Assembly: GCA_020525365.1 (NCBI GenBank)
Contig: JAIZOF010000001.1
Span: forward strand, 526,381-590,380
DNA from: Sulfurovum sp.
GTDB lineage: Bacteria > Campylobacterota > Campylobacteria > Campylobacterales > Sulfurovaceae
Reading direction: 5' to 3'
Length of the DNA stretch: 64,000 nucleotides
The notes under the pieces: generated by a model
What the model was told of the DNA's origin: nothing
Database searches by the model: none
The model's input: only the letters and a program-made list of their open reading frames with translations
Made by a program: the position numbers and the translations under genes
Part shown: piece by piece, positions 9,212 through 17,359 of the stretch
How the letters are laid out: the number at the start of each line of letters is the position of its first letter
Position numbering within the stretch: the first letter of the stretch is position 1

Positions 9212-10441
9212 CTATTTTGACAGTGCTTGAACCAATGACATGAATATTGTGCCTCTTTGCTTATAGGAGTCGAACTGATCAAAGCTTGCTGCAGCAGGGG
9301 AGAGGAGTGCAACACTCTCTTTGGTATGTAATTTGTCTACCTGAGCTATAGCATTTTTAAGTACACCCGCCTCTTGAAGGGTAACGCAGAATTTTTCTGC
9401 TAGTACTTTAATTTTTTTACTGTTAGCACCAATGCTATATACAGTGACATTCATGGTATGCAGTAGTTCAAAGAGTGGAGTAAGATTAATACCTTTATCA
9501 TCTCCACCAAGGATAAGATGGATATATTTATCGCCATAACCCTTGACTGCCTGAATGGTTGCATCAAGATTAGTGGCCTTGGAGTCATTGACCCAAAGAC
9601 GACCTTTTTTATCAGTAAACTCCTCTTGACGATGGGCATCACGGGTGAAGGTGTTTAGTAGATCATAGTTGACTTCATCAAAAAGAACTTTTGTAATTGC
9701 CAATGAGAGCAATGCATCTTGAAGGAAGGCACCTCTATAGTGAAGCTTGAAAGCATTAAGATCAAAATAGTTACAAAGGAATTCGTTACTGTCATATTCA
9801 ACAACAAATGCATCTGTTTGAGGAAGATTGAGCCCTTTGGGGACAAGGGCAAGCTCACCCTCACCCATTGTTAGGAGTGGTCGTAATTTATCTGCCTCAT
9901 ATGCCTTAGGGGTACCGTGCCAGTCGAGATGGTCTGGAGTGATGGGCAGTAATAGGTAGATATTTGGTGAAGCAGTTTTGGTATGATGTAGTGTAAAAGA
10001 GCTTGTTTCTAGTATCCAAATAGGTGCATCTTTATTTAGGTTAGCAAGCGGGATGCCAATATTTCCACCACTAATTGCACCCCGTTTAGACAGAAGATGT
10101 GTAAGCATTTGGGTTGTAGTGGTTTTACCATTGGTGCCAGAAATCCAGATTGTAAAAGGATGACAAGTAGAGGATATGTTTTCATGCTTACCAAGAAAAT
10201 AGTCATACTCACTCATGAGATATTTGGCTTTCTGAATAAGGGGGTGTTTGGGTGGAAGGCTTGGGGTGGTAACCTGAAACTTGCTGTCATCAGGACTGAA
10301 TGTTATGGAAGGTCTAATAATATTACCCATTTCATCTGTATACACCTCCTTGCAGTTATCATCATAGAAGGTGCAACCACCACCAAGATTTTTTGCAATG
10401 GCTTTAGTGGTTAGACCATAGCCAAAAAGTATTGGTTTCAT
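9212..10441 (-). CDS. murD: UDP-N-acetylmuramoylalanine--D-glutamate ligase MurD
   Basis: Cytoplasmic Mur ligase that adds D-glutamate to UDP-MurNAc-L-Ala. The ATP-binding motif GTNGKTTTTQML is intact, and the central domain has the Mur ligase DHLDWH and HRQEEF signatures. About 409 residues, close to the short Campylobacterota MurD. The frame extends to an ATG at 10453, but that start has no visible ribosome site. The ATG at 10441 gives the expected MKPILFGYG N terminus and follows GGGG at six bases, so it is preferred. It lies 74 bp downstream of mraY on the same strand. Confidence 0.93.
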   Translation of the reverse strand: MKPILFGYGLTTKAIAKNLGGGCTFYDDNCKEVYTDEMGNIIRPSITFSPDDSKFQVTTPSLPPKHPLIQKAKYLMSEYDYFLGKHENISSTCHPFTIWISGTNGKTTTTQMLTHLLSKRGAISGGNIGIPLANLNKDAPIWILETSSFTLHHTKTASPNIYLLLPITPDHLDWHGTPKAYEADKLRPLLTMGEGELALVPKGLNLPQTDAFVVEYDSNEFLCNYFDLNAFKLHYRGAFLQDALLSLAITKVLFDEVNYDLLNTFTRDAHRQEEFTDKKGRLWVNDSKATNLDATIQAVKGYGDKYIHLILGGDDKGINLTPLFELLHTMNVTVYSIGANSKKIKVLAEKFCVTLQEAGVLKNAIAQVDKLHTKESVALLSPAAASFDQFDSYKQRGTIFMSLVQALSK

Positions 10442-10527
10442 AACAAACCCCATTTTCTAGATAAGTAACCAAAACAAGAGTCACAATACATGTATTCTAC
10501 CCTTTTAATTACTTAATTTATCCATTG

Positions 10528-11586
10528 TTATCGGAATTTAAATGAGATGAGTGCCAAAATATTAGTGATAAATGCAATCATCCAAAAGCGGATAATAATT
10601 TTATTCTCTGGCCATCCTTTGAGTTCAAAATGGTGATGGATGGGTGCCATACGGAAGATACGTTTTTGTCGTAGTTTGAAACTTCCCACTTGTAAGATAA
10701 CTGAAATAGTTTCAATAACAAAAATAAACCCAATAAGTATAAGCAATAATTCACTTTTACCAAGAATAGCAAGATAAGCGATGAAGCCACCAATGGCAAG
10801 CGAGCCAGTATCGCCCATGAAAACCTCAGCAGGGTAAGAATTATACCACAGAAACCCCATGAGACCACCAGCAAGTGCCGAAGCAAGGATGATTGTTTCT
10901 CCAACTCCTTTGATATTGGGAATAAGTAAATAGTTGGAAAAAATGGCATGACCAGTAACGTAGACAATGACACCAAGTGTAAAGAGTGCAATGACAGATG
11001 GAACGGTTGCCAAACCATCTAAACCATCTGTGAGATTGACTGCATTGGTGGTGGCAAGAAAGATAAGTATCCAAAAAAAGAGAGAAAACCAGCCCATGTC
11101 AAAGAGTGGTGTTTTGAGAAATGGAACATAAAAATCAGTTGGAAACCCAGAGACAAGCAGAAGTCCTGTGGCAATTATCGCAATGATTGAAAGGAGTACC
11201 ATTTTTCCTCCAGCACTGAGCCCTTCAAGATTATCGCCTGAGAGAACCTTCCTAATATCATCTTTCATGCCAACTGCACCAAATCCAACCAGTGTGATGA
11301 TGCCACCCCAAATATAAAGATTGGAAAGGTCAACAGTCAGTATTGCCGCTATGAGCGCACCAAATATAAAAATAGCACCACCCATAGTTGGAGTTTTGCC
11401 TTTATTTTCATGTGCGGTGACAAATTTACTGATAGGCTGGTTAGCATTACGTGTTTTTGCCCAATAGATATATTTTGGCATAATAAGTAGTGTAAAAAGA
11501 AATGCCAGCATAAAAGCAAACCCAGCACGTACAGAGATGTAGCCGAAAAGATTAATATCAAAGAGCTGTGAGATGGTATACAACAT
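10528..11586 (-). CDS. mraY: Phospho-N-acetylmuramoyl-pentapeptide transferase MraY
   Basis: Integral membrane enzyme that makes lipid I by transferring phospho-MurNAc-pentapeptide to undecaprenyl phosphate. The 352-residue protein is polytopic (about ten helices) and has the signature blocks: [11 protein letters not shown] near the N terminus, the [10 protein letters not shown] motif with catalytic aspartates, FMGDTGSLA, and the C-terminal [13 protein letters not shown]. Its partner murD follows, giving the mraY-murD order of many Campylobacterota. Confidence 0.97.
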   Translation of the reverse strand: MLYTISQLFDINLFGYISVRAGFAFMLAFLFTLLIMPKYIYWAKTRNANQPISKFVTAHENKGKTPTMGGAIFIFGALIAAILTVDLSNLYIWGGIITLVGFGAVGMKDDIRKVLSGDNLEGLSAGGKMVLLSIIAIIATGLLLVSGFPTDFYVPFLKTPLFDMGWFSLFFWILIFLATTNAVNLTDGLDGLATVPSVIALFTLGVIVYVTGHAIFSNYLLIPNIKGVGETIILASALAGGLMGFLWYNSYPAEVFMGDTGSLAIGGFIAYLAILGKSELLLILIGFIFVIETISVILQVGSFKLRQKRIFRMAPIHHHFELKGWPENKIIIRFWMIAFITNILALISFKFR

Positions 11587-11667
11587 AAGATGATTGCTTT
11601 CTAGTCTATTTAGATTTTAAAAAGGTTATTCTACTATGATTTTACTAAAAAAGTTGAAGAGCATACT

Positions 11668-13152
11668 ATGATAGATGTACAAAAAACAATTCTTATCATC
11701 ACTGATGGTATAGGTCACAAGCCAAATAGTGCCTGTAATGCGTTTACAGATGCGATAAAACCAACTTATGATGCACTAGAAAATGCACCTAAGGCACTCA
11801 TCTCTACCCACGGGTTGAGTGTTGGTCTTCCTGAAGGGCAGATGGGGAATTCTGAAGTGGGACATATGACAATTGGTGCAGGGCGTATACTTTATCAGGA
11901 CCTTGTCAAGATATCTTTAGCACTAGAGGATGGTAGCATTGAAAACAATGAATCACTTAATGTGGCATTGGAAACCAGTGATCGTATTCATCTTGTAGGG
12001 TTACTTAGTGATGGTGGAGTACATTCACATATTGAGCATACTGTTGGCTTAGCTACATTAGTAAAACATAGAGGCAAGAGGGTTTTTTTGCATCTCATTA
12101 CTGATGGGCGTGATGTAAGTCCAACCTCTGCTAAAAGCTATATTGAGCAGATTGAGGCAGTTTGTGGTGAAGGTATTGTTATTGCAACACTAGGTGGTCG
12201 TTTCTATACAATGGATAGGGATAACCGATGGGAACGTATTGAGAAAGGATATCGTGCCATTGCAGAAGCAGTCCCCAAAACCAATCTTTTACCAAAAGAG
12301 TATATTGATGCAAGCTATACTAAAGGAGAGACAGACGAGTTTATTGAGCCAGTTTCTTTCGCAGAATATAATGGCATAGAAGAGGGTGATTTGGTCATTA
12401 TGACTAATTTCCGTGCTGATAGGATGAGAGAAATTACCACAGTACTAGGTGATCCTAGTTTTGATATATTTGAACGCAAGTTTGTTTCGTTGTATATTGC
12501 TACAATGACACAATATGATGCCTCTTTTTCTTACCCAATTCTTTTTCCTAAAAAAGCCCCCAAAAATACACTTGCAGAGGTAATTAGTCATGCGGGTTTA
12601 CGTCAAATGCATACAGCAGAAACAGAGAAATATGCTCATGTAACCTTCTTTTTAAATGGTGGCATTGAGGATCCAATGATGGGTGAGAGTCGTGTACTCA
12701 TTCCTAGTCCTGATGTCAAGACCTATGATATGAAGCCCGATATGAGTGCACCTGAAGTAGGCGAGGTGGTACGTAAAGCAATGGATGAAGCATATGATTT
12801 TATTGTGGTTAACTTTGCTAATGGTGATATGGTAGGCCATACAGGAAATTATGAAGCAGCAAAAAAAGCAGTACAAGCAGTTGACGTGGAACTTGGAAAG
12901 ATTATCACCAAAGCCAAAGAAGATGGGTATGCCATTGTGCTCACTTCTGACCATGGTAACTGTGAAGAGATGTGTGATGGTGAGGGACATGTACTTACCA
13001 ATCATACGGTGGGAGATGTCTGGTGTTATATTTTGGCCAATGGTGTTAAACAGGTTAGAGAGGGTGGTGGGCTCAATCATATTGCACCAACGGTGCTAAA
13101 GCTGATGGGACTAGAGATACCCGAAGAGATGGATGACACACTTATTGATTAA
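11668..13152 (+). CDS. gpmI: 2,3-bisphosphoglycerate-independent phosphoglycerate mutase
   Basis: Interconverts 3- and 2-phosphoglycerate using two Mn ions. At 494 residues it is full length. The metal-binding and phosphoserine segments are visible: TDGIGHK near the N terminus, MGNSEVGHM with the nucleophilic serine, DGRDVSPTS, NFRADRMRE, and the C-terminal TSDHGNCE and LTNHTVGDVW. It is divergent from mraY and upstream of fabG by 59 bp. Confidence 0.96.
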   Translation: MIDVQKTILIITDGIGHKPNSACNAFTDAIKPTYDALENAPKALISTHGLSVGLPEGQMGNSEVGHMTIGAGRILYQDLVKISLALEDGSIENNESLNVALETSDRIHLVGLLSDGGVHSHIEHTVGLATLVKHRGKRVFLHLITDGRDVSPTSAKSYIEQIEAVCGEGIVIATLGGRFYTMDRDNRWERIEKGYRAIAEAVPKTNLLPKEYIDASYTKGETDEFIEPVSFAEYNGIEEGDLVIMTNFRADRMREITTVLGDPSFDIFERKFVSLYIATMTQYDASFSYPILFPKKAPKNTLAEVISHAGLRQMHTAETEKYAHVTFFLNGGIEDPMMGESRVLIPSPDVKTYDMKPDMSAPEVGEVVRKAMDEAYDFIVVNFANGDMVGHTGNYEAAKKAVQAVDVELGKIITKAKEDGYAIVLTSDHGNCEEMCDGEGHVLTNHTVGDVWCYILANGVKQVREGGGLNHIAPTVLKLMGLEIPEEMDDTLID

Positions 13153-13211
13153 GTCATGTTAAAATTTGATACAATGATAATATTTATTTAAAATTCTTAA
13201 AAAGGAAACAG

Positions 13212-13955
13212 ATGAAATTTACAGGCAATAATGTATTGGTTACAGGAGCAAGTCGAGGGATTGGTTCGCAGATTGCAAAAACATTGGCTCAGATGGGACT
13301 AAAAGTATGGGTAAATTACCGTAGTGGTGAAGCAGAGGCAAGTGTAGTCAAAGCAGAGATAGAAGCAACAGGTGGAAAAGCAGAGACAATTGGGTTTGAT
13401 GTGAGTGATGAGGTAGCATTCGTTGCTGCTATTAAGAGTATTATTGAGGCAGATGGTGAGCTAGGGTATCTGGTTAATAATGCTGGTATTACCAAAGATG
13501 GATTGGCAATGCGCATGAAGACTGAGCAGTTTATGGATGTCATTAATGCCAATCTTACTTCAACGTTTATTGGATGTCGTGAAGCATTGAAGGTAATGCG
13601 TAAAAAGCGTTTTGGATCAGTTGTAAATATTGCTTCTATTGTTGGTGAGGCAGGCAATGGTGGACAAACAAACTACTCAGCATCTAAAGGTGGAACTATT
13701 GCTATGACCAAAAGTTTTGCCATTGAGGCAGCAACTTCAGGTATTCGTTACAATACTGTTACGCCAGGCTTTATTGCCACAGAGATGACTGATATACTCA
13801 AAGATGAAGTTAAGGAGTCATTCACTGCAAAGATTCCCATGGGGCGTTTTGGTGAACCAAGTGAGGTGGCCGAAGCAGTGGCTTTTCTGCTCTCTGATCA
13901 TGCATCATTTATTACGGGTGAAACCTTGAAGGTAAATGGTGGAATGTATATGTAA
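13212..13955 (+). CDS. fabG: 3-oxoacyl-ACP reductase FabG
   Basis: NADPH-dependent reductase of the fatty acid elongation cycle, short-chain dehydrogenase fold. The 247-residue protein has the TGASRGIG nucleotide-binding motif, NNAG, and the catalytic Ser-Tyr-Lys set (NIASIVGE, then NYSASKGG), and it ends VNGGMYM as most FabG do. It follows AAAGGAAACAG. The other fatty-acid genes acpP-fabF-accA are about 6 kb away, so fabG is separated from them by the metal-uptake locus. Confidence 0.94.
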   Translation: MKFTGNNVLVTGASRGIGSQIAKTLAQMGLKVWVNYRSGEAEASVVKAEIEATGGKAETIGFDVSDEVAFVAAIKSIIEADGELGYLVNNAGITKDGLAMRMKTEQFMDVINANLTSTFIGCREALKVMRKKRFGSVVNIASIVGEAGNGGQTNYSASKGGTIAMTKSFAIEAATSGIRYNTVTPGFIATEMTDILKDEVKESFTAKIPMGRFGEPSEVAEAVAFLLSDHASFITGETLKVNGGMYM

Positions 13956-14145
13956 AACTGCTTATGGTTTGGTCATTTTGTACTAAGCGGTACCTCTAAT
14001 TTTTTTCTTTAAAGGGGTTTTTCTTCCTTGGTGGATCAAAAATAGCTTATGCTGCTACCTTCTATGAAATATAAAACCAGATGAGTTGGTTTATGGTATG
14101 TTAATATAATTGATGTGAGTATATATAAAATAAAAAAGTAATTAA

Positions 14146-14802
14146 ATGATGAAAATATTACTCCTAGAAGATGACAAACTTTTCAATGAGACTCTCGAAG
14201 ATTTTCTTGAAGAGGAGGGATTTGATGTTGATGTGGTAATGGATCCTTATAGTGCAATTGACTTGATCTATGAGAGAAAATATGATCTTTATCTGTTTGA
14301 TGTCAATCTTCCCTATGAAAGTGGTTTTGACCTACTTCGAAAACTCAGGGAGAGTGGAGATGCGACACCAACACTTTTCTTAACATCAAGAGAGGACAAG
14401 CCTTCCATGATACAAGGGTTTTCTGTTGGTGCGGATGACTATATGCGTAAGCCAATCGATATGGACGAACTGCTGTTACGCATACAGGCAATATTGCGAC
14501 GGCAGGTGCGTAAGGAAAGGCTAACTTTTGGAGACTATATGGTTGATATGGTCTCCAAAGTACTCTATAAAGATGGCAAAGAGCTTGAGATTACACAAAA
14601 GGCAGTCAATCTGCTGGTATTGCTAATTGAGTTTAAAGGAGAGGTGGTTACTTTTGAGATGATAAAGGACCGCCTATGGGCAGCAGGACAGAGTGCTAGT
14701 GATGGCTCAATGAGAGTTTACATTACCCAACTGAAAAAGTATTTTCCTAATGAAATTATCAATATTTGGGGTATTGGTTATAGGTGGGAGTGTGGGTTGT
14801 AA
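14146..14802 (+). CDS. OmpR-family response regulator
   Basis: A 218-residue DNA-binding response regulator. The receiver domain (about 1-118) has the acidic pair ED at 9-10, phosphoacceptor D52 (LFDVNLP) and the conserved lysine in MRKPID. A winged-helix effector domain (about 128-218) ends with the typical GIGYRWE. Two ATGs are adjacent (14146 and 14149) and either may be used. Its stop is followed at once by the ATG of the histidine kinase, and exbB, exbD, tonB and a TonB receptor follow. Control of that uptake system is therefore inferred. Confidence 0.92.
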   Translation: MMKILLLEDDKLFNETLEDFLEEEGFDVDVVMDPYSAIDLIYERKYDLYLFDVNLPYESGFDLLRKLRESGDATPTLFLTSREDKPSMIQGFSVGADDYMRKPIDMDELLLRIQAILRRQVRKERLTFGDYMVDMVSKVLYKDGKELEITQKAVNLLVLLIEFKGEVVTFEMIKDRLWAAGQSASDGSMRVYITQLKKYFPNEIINIWGIGYRWECGL

Positions 14803-15648
14803 ATGCGTAAAGAGACCTGGTTAGCAACCCTTAGCTACCTTTCTAGTATACTGCTCCTACTAAGTTTTCTCTACTGGTTTCTTAAAAATGAGGGTTTTAA
14901 TGAAACTACCTTTCTTTTTGGAGGTATGTTTACGTTGTTATTGGCAGTTGGTTGGGGATACATTATTGCTTCACACCTCATACTTCCTCGAAAAAAGACA
15001 CAGGAATACCTACTTGATCTTACTAAAAATATTATCCATGAACTCAATATCCCCCTTGCTACCATACAGGCCAATAGCAGTATGGTAGCACGAAAACTAG
15101 AAGATGAAAAGTTGCAAAAGCGCCTTAAGCGTATTGAAGATGCCACATCTCGATTGAGGCGTCTTTATGAAGAACTTGTCTATGTCATTAAAAAAGAGGT
15201 ACATGAGATTAAAAAAGAGGTATTTGATCTAAAATATTTGATAGAAGAGCGAACAGAGATATTTAAAGAACAGCAACGTAATCCAATTATATTGACACTA
15301 GAAAGTTTTTATGTACTGACAGATAAAATTGGATTTGAACAGATGTTTGATAATCTTCTTGTCAATGCAATGAAATACTCTTCCAAAGAAATGCCTATAG
15401 AAATTAGACTTACCAATGATACACTAAAGATTATTGATAGAGGGATTGGAATGGATGAGACACAAATTGTCAAAGTTTTTGAGCACTATTACCAAGGAGA
15501 CATCAGGCAGAAAGGGGAGGGTATCGGATTGGCACTTGTTAAGGCTTTTTGTGATGGCGAGAAGATAACCATAACAATTAATTCACAAAAAGATAAAGGC
15601 ACAGAAGTGATACTAGATCTTACGAAAATCATCCATACCTTGTTGTAA
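14803..15648 (+). CDS. Sensor histidine kinase with a very short periplasmic loop
   Basis: A 281-residue membrane kinase. Two transmembrane helices (about 8-28 and 37-58) enclose only about 8-10 periplasmic residues, so ligand sensing by a dedicated periplasmic domain is not possible; intramembrane or partner-mediated sensing is inferred. H79 in IIHELNIPLA is the phosphoacceptor. The N box (NLLVNAMKY) and the G box (GEGIGLALVKAF) are present. It starts directly at the stop of the response regulator and is followed by exbB 48 bp later. Confidence 0.9.
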   Translation: MRKETWLATLSYLSSILLLLSFLYWFLKNEGFNETTFLFGGMFTLLLAVGWGYIIASHLILPRKKTQEYLLDLTKNIIHELNIPLATIQANSSMVARKLEDEKLQKRLKRIEDATSRLRRLYEELVYVIKKEVHEIKKEVFDLKYLIEERTEIFKEQQRNPIILTLESFYVLTDKIGFEQMFDNLLVNAMKYSSKEMPIEIRLTNDTLKIIDRGIGMDETQIVKVFEHYYQGDIRQKGEGIGLALVKAFCDGEKITITINSQKDKGTEVILDLTKIIHTLL

Positions 15649-15696
15649 CAAAAGTTTCAATATAATCTACCTTAACATTTCATACAAAGAGGTTCA

Positions 15697-16152
15697 ATGC
15701 CAGTAGAACAAATTAAAGATATTGTTGACTATGGAATTATTGGATTCTTACTCTTTTTGAGTTTTCTTACTTTTGCTTTTGCCATTGAGCGGATACTCTA
15801 TTTTGGGAGTATAAAACTTGAAGAATATACCCATGAAAAGCAATTAGAGCTTGACTTGGGAAAGCATCTTTCTCTTATTGCCTCCATTGGTGTTAATGCA
15901 CCGTATATTGGATTGCTTGGGACAGTGATTGCAATTATTTTAACTTTTTATATTATTGGTGAAAATCAGGCAGATATCAACCCTGGTGAAATTATGCAAC
16001 ATCTCGCACTTGCACTCAAAGCAACCGCAGCAGGATTAGTGGTAGCAATCCCTGCTACGGTAATCTATAATGCACTATTATCAAAGGTTGACAGACTCCT
16101 TTCTCAGTGGGAAATACTACATGATGAGGGCAAGCTCAACCATGAGACGTGA
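15697..16152 (+). CDS. exbB: ExbB/TolQ-family proton channel subunit
   Basis: Inner-membrane proton channel that energises TonB. The 151-residue form is short and matches Helicobacter-type ExbB. It has three membrane segments: an N-terminal helix (about 12-32) and a helical pair in the C-terminal half with the conserved APYIGLLGTV and KATAAGLVVAIPATV blocks. It overlaps exbD by 11 bases and heads exbB-exbD-tonB downstream of a two-component system. Confidence 0.92.
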   Translation: MPVEQIKDIVDYGIIGFLLFLSFLTFAFAIERILYFGSIKLEEYTHEKQLELDLGKHLSLIASIGVNAPYIGLLGTVIAIILTFYIIGENQADINPGEIMQHLALALKATAAGLVVAIPATVIYNALLSKVDRLLSQWEILHDEGKLNHET

Positions 16153-16519
16153 ACGTTTTGATAAGATGAATGTTGTACCATTTATTGATATTGTGCTGGT
16201 ACTGCTAGTCATTGTACTTGCTACGGCAACTTTTGTACAGAATAAGTCCATCAAAATAGACCTTCCTAGCGCCAGCAGCAAGAAGAGTGAGAAGAAACAG
16301 AGTATTGTTGTCTCCATTGACAAAGAAGGGAAATATTTTTATAATAAGAAATACCTCTCCTTTGATGCACTAAAGGTAAAGCTAAAGGCACTAAACCCCA
16401 AGAAAGATATTGTCTCTTTGTATACAGATAAGTTGACACCATTTGATTACTTTGTCAAGGTGGTTGATGTAATGAAAGCAAAAGGGTTTGAGAATATTGC
16501 CATCGTAACAAAGCAGTAA
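16142..16519 (+). CDS. exbD: ExbD/TolR-family proton channel subunit
   Basis: Single-pass inner-membrane partner of ExbB. The start at 16142 gives MRRERFDKMNVVPFIDIVLV, the expected short cytoplasmic tail before the single helix with the proton-carrying aspartate (FIDIVLVLLVIV). The open frame extends further upstream inside exbB, but those residues do not look like ExbD. The product is about 125 residues with a periplasmic domain of about 85. It lies 7 bp before tonB. Confidence 0.92.
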   Translation: MRRERFDKMNVVPFIDIVLVLLVIVLATATFVQNKSIKIDLPSASSKKSEKKQSIVVSIDKEGKYFYNKKYLSFDALKVKLKALNPKKDIVSLYTDKLTPFDYFVKVVDVMKAKGFENIAIVTKQ

Positions 16520-16526
16520 GGTACAG

Positions 16527-17246
16527 GTGAAAAAACATCGCTATAAAATCTCCTTTTTGGTGACAGCACTTATCTATGTTGGATTTTTTTTACTCCTGTT
16601 TGATATAGATAAAAAACATCTTATACTTTTTCCCTCTTCTACAAAAGATACTATTAGCCTCTCCTTTTCTCAATTTGTTTCTAAAACAACATTACCATCT
16701 ACCAATATCGCTCCAATTCAGAAAGAGCAGTTGGTTGAGGAAAAACCCCAACCCAAACCAGAAAAAAAAGAGCAGTTGGTTGAGGAAAAACTCCAACCCA
16801 AACCAGAAAAAATAGAAAAAAAAGAGTTACTTGTGACAAAGAAGGATCTTAGGGATAAAGCTTTTATTAAGAAAAAGATACCTAGGTCTCACAAAAAGAC
16901 TATTAAAAAAAGTAAGCCCTCTAGAAAAAGACAGCTTAGTGGTGGAGGATCACCCCACTATAGCAGTAGAAGTCGTAATGATTTCCTTGCACACATTCGA
17001 GCAAAGATAGAACATGCAAAGTCCTACCCACGTATTGCATATCGGCGCGGAATACAAGGAATGGTTAAAGTACGTTTTACTATCTTACCTAATGGTCAAG
17101 TGGGACACATTATGCTCTCTGGCTCAAAAGTCTTCTATGCATCAGTACGTAAAGCAGTTAAAGGTGCTTTTCCTGTTGATGCTAAGAAAGCACCACTTGA
17201 ATTACCAACTACTGTTAATCTATTATTACGCTATAGACTCCATTAG
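16527..17246 (+). CDS. tonB: Energy transducer TonB
   Basis: Spans the periplasm and passes proton-motive energy from ExbBD to outer-membrane receptors. It begins with GTG. One N-terminal helix (about 8-26) is followed by a Lys/Glu/Pro-rich linker (about 65-140) and a C-terminal TonB domain (about 150-239, with the YPRIAYRRGIQGMVKVRF segment). The linker holds a direct duplication of a 15-residue unit. Placed directly before a TonB-dependent receptor, so a dedicated transducer is likely. Confidence 0.92.
   Translation: MKKHRYKISFLVTALIYVGFFLLLFDIDKKHLILFPSSTKDTISLSFSQFVSKTTLPSTNIAPIQKEQLVEEKPQPKPEKKEQLVEEKLQPKPEKIEKKELLVTKKDLRDKAFIKKKIPRSHKKTIKKSKPSRKRQLSGGGSPHYSSRSRNDFLAHIRAKIEHAKSYPRIAYRRGIQGMVKVRFTILPNGQVGHIMLSGSKVFYASVRKAVKGAFPVDAKKAPLELPTTVNLLLRYRLH
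16722..16811 (+). repeat. Two-copy 45-bp tandem repeat in the tonB linker
   Basis: Units at 16722-16766 and 16767-16811 are nearly identical (one visible C-to-T difference) and encode KEQLVEEKPQPKPEK and KEQLVEEKLQPKPEK. The repeat lengthens the periplasm-spanning linker by 15 residues. Confidence 0.9.
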
Positions 17247-17283
17247 TTAAATATAAACTATTTAATTTTTATAAAGATAATCA

Positions 17284-17304
17284 AAAATTAACACAAAATT
17301 AACA
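17284..17304 (+). promoter_or_regulatory. Tandem AAAATTAACA repeats, candidate response-regulator site
   Basis: AAAATTAACA occurs at 17284-17293 and again at 17295-17304, an 11-bp period, about 56 bp before the GTG of the TonB-dependent receptor. OmpR-family regulators commonly bind direct repeats with this spacing, and such a regulator is encoded in the same locus. Binding is an inference; no matching site elsewhere was established. Confidence 0.4.
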
Positions 17305-17359
17305 TAAGATTGTCATACTTCTCCTGTCTATGTATATACATTTTTAGGGGGGGATCATT

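Noticed and set aside
12652-13080. 142-codon ORF antisense to gpmI
   Set aside because: gpmI motifs are continuous through this stretch; no start signal or family for the antisense frame.
14871-15146. ORF antisense to the histidine kinase
   Set aside because: Shadow of a gene with clear kinase motifs.
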